Origin: an uncultured Clostridium sp.
Lineage (GTDB): Bacteria; Bacillota; Clostridia; TANB77; CAG-508
Assembly: GCA_900556865.1 (NCBI GenBank)
Contig: USQS01000023.1
Location: 1 to 11,047, forward strand
DNA: 11,047 bases
Direction: 5' to 3'
In this document: positions 1 through 5,850 of the stretch, in pieces
Position numbering within the stretch: the stretch's first letter is position 1
Layout of the letters: every line of letters starts with the position of its first letter
Position numbers and translations under genes: made by a program
The notes under the pieces: model-generated
Database searches by the model: none
Told to the model about the DNA's origin: nothing
Seen by the model: the letters and a program-made list of their open reading frames with translations, nothing else

Positions 1-6
1 CCATCT

Positions 7-447
7 TTATTCCACCACCTCTAATGCATCTTTAGTACTATTTAACCCTTCCAAATTATAATAAGTATTTGGAATCTCTCCAATTATCACATTTTCCATA
101 AGTAAAACTTGACTATTAATATCTTCTTTAATAGTTTTAAATGGAGTAATAACAGCAACTTGACAATTAACATCAAGAAAAATTCTATGAATTGTTTGGT
201 TTATTCCTTGAGATACAAATTCACTTTTTAATTCTGTATCTACTCCACCTGCTGATGAAATCTTAATTTTTATATCTGGCCCTATTCCAGATAAAACTTT
301 AATTCCAGTAAAATTACCTATTGAAAGTTTTACATATTCCTTTTCAGAATCATTTAAAGCCTTTTGTATATATGTTGAAACATTTGAGGTAATTTCATCA
401 ATCACAAAAATATTTGCACTAATCATTTTAATATTTCCGTTTTTCAT
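7..447 (-). CDS. yunB: YunB C-terminal fragment (downstream of frameshift)
   Basis: This frame holds the conserved C-terminal domain of YunB, about 144 native residues starting at NGNIKM. Its apparent ATG (MKNG) is a by-product of the frameshift and has no ribosome binding site in front of it. Another gene may start on the same strand at the window edge (an ATG at 2-4), but too little is visible to call it. Confidence 0.65.
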   Translation of the reverse strand: MKNGNIKMISANIFVIDEITSNVSTYIQKALNDSEKEYVKLSIGNFTGIKVLSGIGPDIKIKISSAGGVDTELKSEFVSQGINQTIHRIFLDVNCQVAVITPFKTIKEDINSQVLLMENVIIGEIPNTYYNLEGLNSTKDALEVVE

Positions 448-760
448 CTTTTGTTAATGTAAACATTTCATTATAATCATGATTTTCCATTGCTTTAACC
501 TTTTGTTCATTAGTTATAATTGTAGCAACAGATTTTGCCTTATCTGAACATATTGTATCAAATACTTGGTCTATAGATTTTGCTAAAACAAAATAAATTG
601 CATAACATAAAGCAATAGTAATTAACAATGCAAAAAAGTTATACCTTCTTTGTTTATATCTTAAACTTCTATTTCTTTTTGGTCTAAGTAAATTTATTCT
701 ATAACGTGAATAAATTTTATACATAGAGTTATGGTTATTTTGCATCTGTCTTAATTTCAT
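428..760 (-). CDS. yunB: YunB N-terminal fragment (upstream of frameshift)
   Basis: This 110-residue frame holds the basic cytoplasmic start (many Arg and Lys in residues 14-39), one membrane helix at about 41-60, and the beginning of the extracytoplasmic domain. Residues after about 106 (KRKY then stop) are out-of-frame readthrough past the A run. It should be read with the 7-447 frame as one gene. Confidence 0.65.
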   Translation of the reverse strand: MKLRQMQNNHNSMYKIYSRYRINLLRPKRNRSLRYKQRRYNFFALLITIALCYAIYFVLAKSIDQVFDTICSDKAKSVATIITNEQKVKAMENHDYNEMFTLTKDEKRKY

Positions 761-2297
761 TCCTTACATAATTAAATTTTGGAATATAAATTTTTTGTCC
801 TACATCTAATTTGTTTTCATCTTCTATTCCATTAATTCTTTTTAATTCATCAACAGTACTATTAAACCTTTTAGCTATTTTCCATAATGTATCTCCTGAA
901 TGTGTTATATACAAAATTAAACTGTCATAATCTTCATCTTTTCCTTCGTCTTCTGCTAATTTTATATTATCTATAATATTCATACTTGTATTTCTATTAG
1001 TCTTTGTGTTAATTTCCATAGTAATTTCTGCTTCAACTTCTCCACTTGGCTTAACATTAAAAGAAGAACTTTTTATATTTATATCTGTTTCAACATTTAT
1101 ATTTTCAGTTTTTTCATCATTATTTACTTCAACTTCAAAAGGAATTTTTGCACTATTCGAAGTTATCGTACTCGCATTGGAATATATAAAATTTAGGCCA
1201 ATATCGCCACTATATACAATTTTAGAACTTGTTATTTTTGTATTTGCTAAATTATACGAAATTCCAACATCAATTAAATTTCCTTCATCTAAACCTGGTA
1301 TTTGAACTGTATCTTTTATTGTAAATTCCTTTGTATTATCATTAATGCCTGAAGAAGTTGAAATTGTTTTTTGTGTAAATTCTAAATTTGCTGTTGGGCT
1401 ATATAAATCTTGAATAAGTCTTATATCTTTTCTTTCATATGCCATGCATTCAACTTCAATTTCTAATTCGATGTAGATAGAATGTTCCTCTGCTGAATTT
1501 GGTCTGATTATCATATTTTTTATAATATAATTAAGATCACAAATATTATTTTCAGAAATATTTTGAAGGTCTATAAATCCAACTACTGGTATTCTTGCTT
1601 GAACTTTTCCAATTCTGTTATCTTCAGTTAAATACATTACTTTAACTTCCGCTTCTGCTTTTGCTAAAACTTTATTATAGCTTATCTTTACATCTTTATC
1701 TACCAAGCTTACATCAACTTTTAAAATCTCCGCAATTTCATCTTTCGGATCAACATTTAGGGTATCTTTAGCATATACTGGTGTTCTACCATTTCCAATT
1801 AAAGAATTAACATTAAAGTTTTCTTCTAAACTTTGAAAATTATCAATATTATTTACAGTACTTATAACTTGAACATCCTCATTTGAGTATACTTTAATAT
1901 CAAATTCAATTCCTGCTTTTACAGATATTTTCCTACCATTTAAAACTTTACACTCTATATCCTTAATACATGGTTTTACACATAAAATCATCCCTTCTTT
2001 TACCATTTTCATTGGTATACTTTCAGAAAACTCTATATTACAATTTAAAGCTCTTATGTTGTCATCTTTGCTATCTGGCAAGTACATTATATATGTATTT
2101 ACATTTCCATCTATTTTAACTTTCTCTTCCATTACTTCTTTTTTATAAATGCATACATTTCCTGTTATATTTATTGTGTTTAACACATCTGGTTTTGAAT
2201 CTGGAACAATCATATCTGTATTAACAAATACAATTTCCTTTTTTTGAGAAACTAATTTATTTATACATATGTTTTCTTTACTAACTTCTACTTCCAT
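735..2297 (-). CDS. sipL: SipL-like spore envelope protein (SPOCS/DUF3794 repeats plus LysM)
   Basis: The 520-residue protein has DUF3794/SPOCS-type beta-rich repeats (about 25-105, 175-245 and 330-430) and a C-terminal LysM domain at 463-508 (HSGDTLWKIAKRFN, then GQKIYIPKF). This order and length match SipL of Clostridioides difficile, whose LysM domain binds the SpoIVA ATPase and is needed to attach the coat to the forespore. From the family, it acts in the mother cell at the outer forespore membrane. The start is well set: AGGAGG at 2308-2313 lies ten bases before the ATG. A sigma-E-like promoter sits upstream, and yunB overlaps its end, fitting a mother-cell sporulation operon. There is no signal peptide, as expected for a mother-cell protein. 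Other DUF3794-LysM proteins exist, so the orthology is likely but not proven. Confidence 0.88.
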   Translation of the reverse strand: MEVEVSKENICINKLVSQKKEIVFVNTDMIVPDSKPDVLNTINITGNVCIYKKEVMEEKVKIDGNVNTYIMYLPDSKDDNIRALNCNIEFSESIPMKMVKEGMILCVKPCIKDIECKVLNGRKISVKAGIEFDIKVYSNEDVQVISTVNNIDNFQSLEENFNVNSLIGNGRTPVYAKDTLNVDPKDEIAEILKVDVSLVDKDVKISYNKVLAKAEAEVKVMYLTEDNRIGKVQARIPVVGFIDLQNISENNICDLNYIIKNMIIRPNSAEEHSIYIELEIEVECMAYERKDIRLIQDLYSPTANLEFTQKTISTSSGINDNTKEFTIKDTVQIPGLDEGNLIDVGISYNLANTKITSSKIVYSGDIGLNFIYSNASTITSNSAKIPFEVEVNNDEKTENINVETDINIKSSSFNVKPSGEVEAEITMEINTKTNRNTSMNIIDNIKLAEDEGKDEDYDSLILYITHSGDTLWKIAKRFNSTVDELKRINGIEDENKLDVGQKIYIPKFNYVRNEIKTDAK

Positions 2298-2307
2298 AAA
2301 AAATAAA

Positions 2308-2346
2308 CCTCCTAATATAATAATAACTATTTTAATTATATTAGGA
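2308..2346 (-). promoter_or_regulatory. sipL ribosome binding site inside a 12-bp hairpin
   Basis: The Shine-Dalgarno AGGAGG (2308-2313) has perfect spacing for sipL. Its first four bases lie in the 3' arm (2310-2321) of an inverted repeat whose 5' arm is 2335-2346. The 5' arm begins TCCT, which pairs with AGGA of the ribosome binding site. The loop is 13 bases. Only two pairs are G-C, so the stem is moderate in strength. It could lower sipL translation until melted, or protect the 5' end of the message. The pairing is seen; a regulatory role is inference. Confidence 0.5.
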
Positions 2347-2353
2347 AATTTTA

Positions 2354-2381
2354 ATTTTATGCTATCTATACTAATATATTA
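2354..2381 (-). promoter_or_regulatory. Candidate sigma-E promoter of sipL
   Basis: On the minus strand CATAAAAT (2354-2361) matches seven of eight positions of the sigma-E -10 consensus CATACAHT. TAATATA (2375-2381) resembles the -35 element, with a 13-base spacer, about one short of the usual. Transcription would begin near 2347, exactly at the foot of the sipL hairpin. This fits the known sigma-E control of sipL in C. difficile. AT-rich DNA produces such matches by chance, hence modest confidence. Confidence 0.4.
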
Positions 2382-2828
2382 GCAAAAGTTTTTAATTGAA
2401 CCTTTGCATTGGCAAATATTTCCAAATGTTGTACAAACATCTTGTGCACCAATTTTTTCTCCCCAATTTGCCAAATCCCCCATTGTAATAATTCCTACCA
2501 TCTGATTATTTTCATTTACAACAGGAATTCTTCTTATTTGGTTTTTAGACATTTTTTCTTGTACTTGGCATATATCTTCATTACAACCACATGTACATAC
2601 ATTTGTAGTCATAACTTCACTTACAGGTGTAGTTTTTGTGTTTTTATCACAAGCAACAGTTCTTAAAACTATATCCCTATCTGTTAAAACTCCTACTACT
2701 TTTTTTTCGTCATTACATACTGGAATACACCCCACATGGTTTTCGTTCATAATTCTTGCTGCATCAAAAACTTTACAATCAGACTTTACAAAACATACAT
2801 CCTGGCACATACATTCATTAATTTTCAT
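2379..2828 (-). CDS. Cysteine-rich tandem CBS-domain protein
   Basis: The 149-residue protein is two CBS domains: one at about 6-58 ending GVLTDRDIVLR, one at about 71-121 ending GIITMGDLA. CBS pairs generally sense adenosyl nucleotides or similar ligands; no effector domain is attached, so its target is unknown. It has 15 cysteines (ECMCQDVC near the start, CTCGC in the linker, CQC and a terminal Cys), far more than usual for such proteins, which suggests metal binding or redox sensing. The start at 2826-2828 is chosen because AAGGAAG (2835-2841) lies six bases upstream; an in-frame TTG at 2850 has no comparable site. It lies 94 bases downstream of glyS with no terminator between them, so it is probably cotranscribed and under the T-box. 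Confidence 0.85.
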   Translation of the reverse strand: MKINECMCQDVCFVKSDCKVFDAARIMNENHVGCIPVCNDEKKVVGVLTDRDIVLRTVACDKNTKTTPVSEVMTTNVCTCGCNEDICQVQEKMSKNQIRRIPVVNENNQMVGIITMGDLANWGEKIGAQDVCTTFGNICQCKGSIKNFC

Positions 2829-2922
2829 TTTTCTCTTCCTTTCTCTAGGCAAAATTAGATTTTTTAATCTTCCTATTTATTTTATATTTTTGTCTAAATT
2901 TTGTTTTTTTATTCAAATGAGT

Positions 2923-4290
2923 TTAAATTTTCATTTTTTTATTTACCCAATTTACTAAATTTTGAATTTCTATTCTTTCCTGTTTCATAGTGTCTCTATC
3001 TCTAACTGTAACCATATTATCTTTTAATGTATTAAAATCCACTGTTATACAATATGGTGTACCTATTTCATCTTGCCTGCGATATCTTTTTCCTATGCTT
3101 CCAGTTTCATCATAATTGCACATAAAATTAGCTTTTAAGTCTATATATATTTTTTTAGCTTGTTCAGATAATTGCTTTGATAATGGTAACACAGATATTG
3201 TATAAGGTGCAATTGCAGGTTTCAATTTTAATACAATTCGCTTTTCTTCATTATCTAATATTTCCTCATCATATGCATCACACATTATCATTAAAAACAG
3301 TCTATCAGCTCCAACCGTTGATTCAATTATATAAGGAATAAATCTTTCATTTGTAATTTGATCAGTATATTCCATACTCTTGCCAGAAAACTCTTGATGT
3401 CTGGATAAGTCAAAATCCGTTCTATTATGTGTACCATTAACTTCTCCCCAACCAAATGGAAACTTATACTCAATATCACACGCTTCTTTAGCATAATGTG
3501 CTAATTTTTCGTGATTATGGTATCTTAAATTTTCTTCTTTTATGCCCAAATCCATAAAAAATTTTTTTGCATATTTCTTAAAATATTCATATATTTCTGA
3601 ATCTTCTCCCTTTTTACAAAATGTTTGAAATTCCATCTGTTCAAACTCAATTGTTCTAAAAGTAAAATTTCCCGGTGTTATCTCATTCCTAAAAGCTTTA
3701 CCCACTTGGCCAATACTAAAAGGAAGTCTTGCCCTTGTTGTTCTTTGTACATTAATATAATTCACATATTCTCCTTGTGCATTTTCCGGCCTTAAATAAA
3801 TTGCAGACTTGTTGTCCTCAACTGTGCCACGGTAAGTTTCAAACATTTGACTAAATTTTCTAATTTCAGTAAAATTATGTTCTCCACATACTGGACATTT
3901 CACATTATTTTCTTGTATATATTTTTCCATCTCTTCATAACTTAATCCGTCTCCATTTACTTTACCTTTAGATATATCTGTAATAAAGTTATCTGCCCTA
4001 AATCTTGTTTTACATGTTTTACAATCGATTTTTGGGTCATAAAAAGAATCCAAATGACCACTTGCCTTCCAAACCATGGGATTCATTAATATTGCAGCAT
4101 CAATTTCATAACTATTTTCTCTTTCTTGAATAAACCTCTTTCTCCATGCATCTTTTAAATTATTTTTTAGCCTTGCTCCTAAAGCACCATAATCCCATGT
4201 GTTAGCCAAACCACCATATATTTCACTTCCTTGGTATATAAAACCTTTCGTTTTACAAAAATTAATTAATGTTTGCATATCTTTAAACAT
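2923..4290 (-). CDS. glyS: Glycyl-tRNA synthetase, alpha2-dimer type
   Basis: This class II aminoacyl-tRNA synthetase of 455 residues, full length for the homodimeric bacterial/eukaryotic-type enzyme, charges tRNA-Gly with glycine using ATP in the cytoplasm. Visible landmarks: the N-terminal GFIYQGSEIYGG and NTWDYGALG, motif 1 region about 67-83 (MNPMVWKASGH), a Cys-pair insertion (C90/C93, C132/C135) that looks like a zinc ribbon, motif 2 at about 200-221 (FRNEITPG, then RTIEFEQMEF), motif 3 near 327 (GADRLFLMI), and a C-terminal anticodon-binding domain from about 357. The start is supported by AAGGAGG (4298-4304), seven bases before the ATG. A glycine-type T-box leader controls it. The CBS gene follows in the same orientation. 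No truncation or missing motif was seen. Confidence 0.97.
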   Translation of the reverse strand: MFKDMQTLINFCKTKGFIYQGSEIYGGLANTWDYGALGARLKNNLKDAWRKRFIQERENSYEIDAAILMNPMVWKASGHLDSFYDPKIDCKTCKTRFRADNFITDISKGKVNGDGLSYEEMEKYIQENNVKCPVCGEHNFTEIRKFSQMFETYRGTVEDNKSAIYLRPENAQGEYVNYINVQRTTRARLPFSIGQVGKAFRNEITPGNFTFRTIEFEQMEFQTFCKKGEDSEIYEYFKKYAKKFFMDLGIKEENLRYHNHEKLAHYAKEACDIEYKFPFGWGEVNGTHNRTDFDLSRHQEFSGKSMEYTDQITNERFIPYIIESTVGADRLFLMIMCDAYDEEILDNEEKRIVLKLKPAIAPYTISVLPLSKQLSEQAKKIYIDLKANFMCNYDETGSIGKRYRRQDEIGTPYCITVDFNTLKDNMVTVRDRDTMKQERIEIQNLVNWVNKKMKI

Positions 4291-4340
4291 AACTATTCCT
4301 CCTTCATTTTTTTATAGAGTAAAAGCGAATATTAATGTAT

Positions 4341-4380
4341 TTATATTATAAGAAATTTGGAGAACTTTCCTATAATATAA
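4341..4380 (-). repeat. AT-only stem-loop between T-box terminator and glyS
   Basis: TTATATTATA (4341-4350) and its exact complement (4371-4380) form a 10-bp stem, extended inward by four more pairs after one mismatch. It starts right at the U-tract of the T-box terminator and lies about 37 bases before the glyS ribosome binding site. It has no U-tract after it, so it is not a second terminator. It may protect processed glyS mRNA; that is inference. Confidence 0.45.
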
Positions 4381-4431
4381 AAAAACTTTCATCTCTAACT
4401 ACATTATAAAAAATATAGTTAGGGACGAAAG
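4379..4431 (-). terminator. T-box intrinsic terminator
   Basis: Arms 4416-4431 and 4386-4401 give a 16-bp stem with one mismatch and one G-U pair, followed by a run of seven U (4379-4385). The 5' arm contains CCCTAA, which can instead pair with TTAGGG at the start of the T-box to form the antiterminator, so the two structures exclude each other. Confidence 0.92.
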
Positions 4432-4618
4432 CTTTTTATGCTTACGCGATTCCACCCTAATTGATAAGTTTATATTTTTAACCTACCCACCTTAATTTAT
4501 TTTATTATGCTCAAAAGCTCCCCATATACTTCCATCGCAAATTCACACCACCCATTTGCTCTCTTTAGACTTCCATACATTTTTTCTTCTTCAACGCAAT
4601 TACATTTTAACATAAGAA
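4379..4618 (-). ncRNA. T-box riboswitch (glycine type) controlling glyS
   Basis: The minus strand carries the conserved T-box AGGGTGGAATCGCG (4445-4458), one base from the consensus AGGGTGGAACCGCG, followed by a terminator. The bulge reads UGGA, complementary to an acceptor end UCCA, as expected for tRNA-Gly with discriminator U. Stem I begins near 4595 with a kink-turn-like GUUGAAG; its apical stem GCAAAU/AUUUGC (4554-4559 with 4537-4542) encloses GGGUGGUGUGA, typical of the distal T-loop region, and AGAGAG matches the AG bulge. The specifier-loop strand reads GGGGAG around 4518-4523, offering GGG or GGA, both Gly codons; the exact triplet is not certain. Uncharged tRNA-Gly should stabilise the antiterminator (TTAGGG with CCCTAA) and allow glyS transcription. 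Confidence 0.92.
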
Positions 4619-4624
4619 ATGATA

Positions 4625-4653
4625 TTTATCAATGTATTATTATGAAATTTCAA
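4625..4653 (-). promoter_or_regulatory. Sigma-A promoter of glyS T-box leader
   Basis: TTGAAA (4648-4653) and GATAAA (4625-4630) are separated by exactly 17 bases. Transcription would start near 4618, about 20 bases before stem I of the T-box, a normal arrangement. It fires away from the plus-strand promoter at 4697. Confidence 0.6.
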
Positions 4654-4696
4654 TTAAATCATGAGATTGCAAATTTTATTAATTTACATTTGTATC

Positions 4697-4725
4697 TTTA
4701 CATAATTCATATTTTGTGATATACT
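4697..4725 (+). promoter_or_regulatory. Strong sigma-A promoter of the 4788 ORF
   Basis: TTTACA (4697-4702), a 17-base spacer and TATACT (4720-4725), preceded by an extended -10 TG at 4717-4718. The predicted start is near 4732. It is divergent from the glyS promoter, with about 43 bases between the two -35 boxes. Confidence 0.75.
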
Positions 4726-4745
4726 ATTCTTGTTTAAGTGCATAA

Positions 4746-4763
4746 ACACGCAGAACACGCAGA
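4746..4763 (+). repeat. Tandem 9-bp repeat in 5' leader
   Basis: ACACGCAGA occurs twice with no gap, between the predicted transcription start (about 4732) and the ribosome binding region of the 4788 ORF. It could be a binding site or chance. Confidence 0.5.
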
Positions 4764-4787
4764 TTTGAAAGGATGGTATGTTTTAAC

Positions 4788-5036
4788 ATGAAAATCAAAA
4801 TTCAGCAAGAGTATCTGCCTTGGGAACGGCGTATTCGCCTTTTCAGGCAATACGGGATTCTTACCCGGAAAGACATTCTTAACCCTACTATTTGGGAGCT
4901 TTTGCTCCCTGCAGGAGTTGAAATCATTGAAGCTGAAGACCCTATTTTTTGGCTCTTCGATGATCGTACTTCTACTTTGATTGGGGTTCTGACAGAGCCC
5001 TTTTCTTCCGAAGGTGGGCGTCTCCAGCTAATGTAA
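4788..5036 (+). CDS. Unknown 82-residue protein, GC-rich cassette gene
   Basis: I do not recognise this protein. It begins MKIKIQQEYLPWERR, has a basic helical first third (RRIRLFRQYG), then an acidic, hydrophobic middle (AGVEIIEAEDPIFWLFDD), and no signal peptide or membrane helix, so it is probably cytoplasmic. By hand count it is about 45% GC against roughly 25-30% around it, and it uses CGG, CGT, CGC, CTC, CTG and CCC codons that neighbours avoid, which suggests transfer from another genome. Its own strong promoter (4697) and terminator (5035-5063) make a self-contained cassette. The start is uncertain: ATG at 4773 directly abuts AAAGG and is unlikely. AAAGG is best spaced for ATG 4778, which reads only Met-Phe-stop and ends one base before 4788, so reinitiation or the GGATGG at 4771-4776 may serve 4788. 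Confidence 0.7.
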   Translation: MKIKIQQEYLPWERRIRLFRQYGILTRKDILNPTIWELLLPAGVEIIEAEDPIFWLFDDRTSTLIGVLTEPFSSEGGRLQLM

Positions 5037-5063
5037 AAGTGAGGCTTCTATAGCCTCACTTTT
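5035..5063. terminator. Bidirectional intrinsic terminator between convergent genes
   Basis: A perfect 11-bp stem (AAAAGTGAGGC with GCCTCACTTTT) around a seven-base loop ends in TTTT on both strands. It closes the plus-strand cassette gene, whose stop codon overlaps the first base pairs, and the minus-strand macroglobulin, whose TGA stop (5056-5058) lies inside the stem. Confidence 0.88.
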
Positions 5064-5850
5064 CTATTATTATTTCTATTGGAAGTGAAATTCCTTCAAC
5101 TTCAGGATTATAATAGTCATAACATCTTATGTTTCCTCCTGTTATTTTTCCTGGGTAACCTGCTCTATAGTTTACACTTAAATTAATTTGCTTTTCACTT
5201 TCAAAATCTTTTAAATATAAATATATTTTAGAATAATTATATTCATATTTAGCTACTATTCCTTCTTTTACAAGTTTGCTTAAAGATTCTTCTTGTACAG
5301 CAAATCCTTGTGGCACAACTATTTCAACTATACCATTTCTTATATTATCTTTGCTTACATTTTTTACATTAACATTTTGTGTAACTAAATCATTAACTTT
5401 GCAACTAGTATTAATATTAGATACAACTTCAATATTATTCGCCGAATTATCTTTGGCAATTTGTGCATTTTGATAATATTCTTCAACTATTTCATACTGT
5501 AATTTTCCTTTTTGCATATCAATTTTAAGTTTATTTTCTACACCTAAATTATCATATGTAACTTCATACAAACCTAAAGCATCTTCTTTAACTTCAATTT
5601 CTTTTTTATCTCCATTTAAATCAACAGTAATTTTTTGATCCTTTATATTTACTTTACTGTTATATTTTAATATTGCCTTTAAAGCTAACGTTGTTGCTTG
5701 TGTATTATACCATGTACCAAAACTATCTTTACTTGCTATAATATAATTAATTAATTCTCCATTTGTTTTTTGGCTTTTTCCTGTTTTAGATAATGCTAAA
5801 GACGCTAAAGCAGTTGTTCCGTATATTTTGTGTTCTTCCTCTTGCTCCAT
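5056..5850 (-). CDS. Macroglobulin C-terminal fragment (end of thioester domain, receptor-binding-like domain)
   Basis: The true sequence starts near TTALASLALSKTG; the leading MEQEEEHKIYG is the wrong frame of the previous exon-like piece, so this fragment has no start of its own. FGTWYNTQATTLALKAI is the typical last helix pair of the thioester domain. Residues about 140-264 are a beta-rich domain (VKNVSKDNIRNGIVEIVVPQGF, then INLSVNYRAGYPGKI) that matches the A2M receptor-binding domain. The TGA stop is inside the shared terminator at 5035-5063. Confidence 0.8.
   Translation of the reverse strand: MEQEEEHKIYGTTALASLALSKTGKSQKTNGELINYIIASKDSFGTWYNTQATTLALKAILKYNSKVNIKDQKITVDLNGDKKEIEVKEDALGLYEVTYDNLGVENKLKIDMQKGKLQYEIVEEYYQNAQIAKDNSANNIEVVSNINTSCKVNDLVTQNVNVKNVSKDNIRNGIVEIVVPQGFAVQEESLSKLVKEGIVAKYEYNYSKIYLYLKDFESEKQINLSVNYRAGYPGKITGGNIRCYDYYNPEVEGISLPIEIIIEK

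Larger units (their letters stand above)
7..760 (-). pseudogene. yunB: Sporulation protein YunB, frameshifted
   Basis: Two reading frames, 428-760 and 7-447, together give one YunB-type sporulation protein of about 250 residues, close to the roughly 254 of Bacillus subtilis YunB. The first part has a basic N-terminus and one membrane helix (residues about 41-60, through ALLITIALCYAIYFVLA). The second carries the conserved YunB C-terminal domain (IKMISANIFVIDEI, SAGGVDTELKSEF). Removing one A from the run of five at 440-444 (plus-strand T) joins TLTKDE directly to NGNIKMI, a natural YunB sequence. Known: yunB is a mother-cell sigma-E gene in B. subtilis. Inferred: membrane-anchored role in the sporangium. 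The first ATG lies inside the end of sipL (26 bases of overlap), so translation may be coupled. AAGGA abuts that ATG too closely, so the ATG at 743-745 is an alternative start. Sequencing error or true pseudogene cannot be separated here. Confidence 0.8.

Noticed and set aside
2842..2922. Separate promoter or terminator between glyS and the CBS gene
   Set aside because: Only a five-base stem with a four-base loop and poorly spaced -35/-10 matches are visible; cotranscription is simpler.
4507..4719. Plus-strand 70-codon open frame
   Set aside because: It lies over the T-box leader and both divergent promoters on the opposite strand, with no ribosome binding site.
4697..5063. Insertion sequence or integron cassette
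   Set aside because: No transposase, no terminal inverted repeats, no target duplication and no attC-like structure could be seen at the edges.
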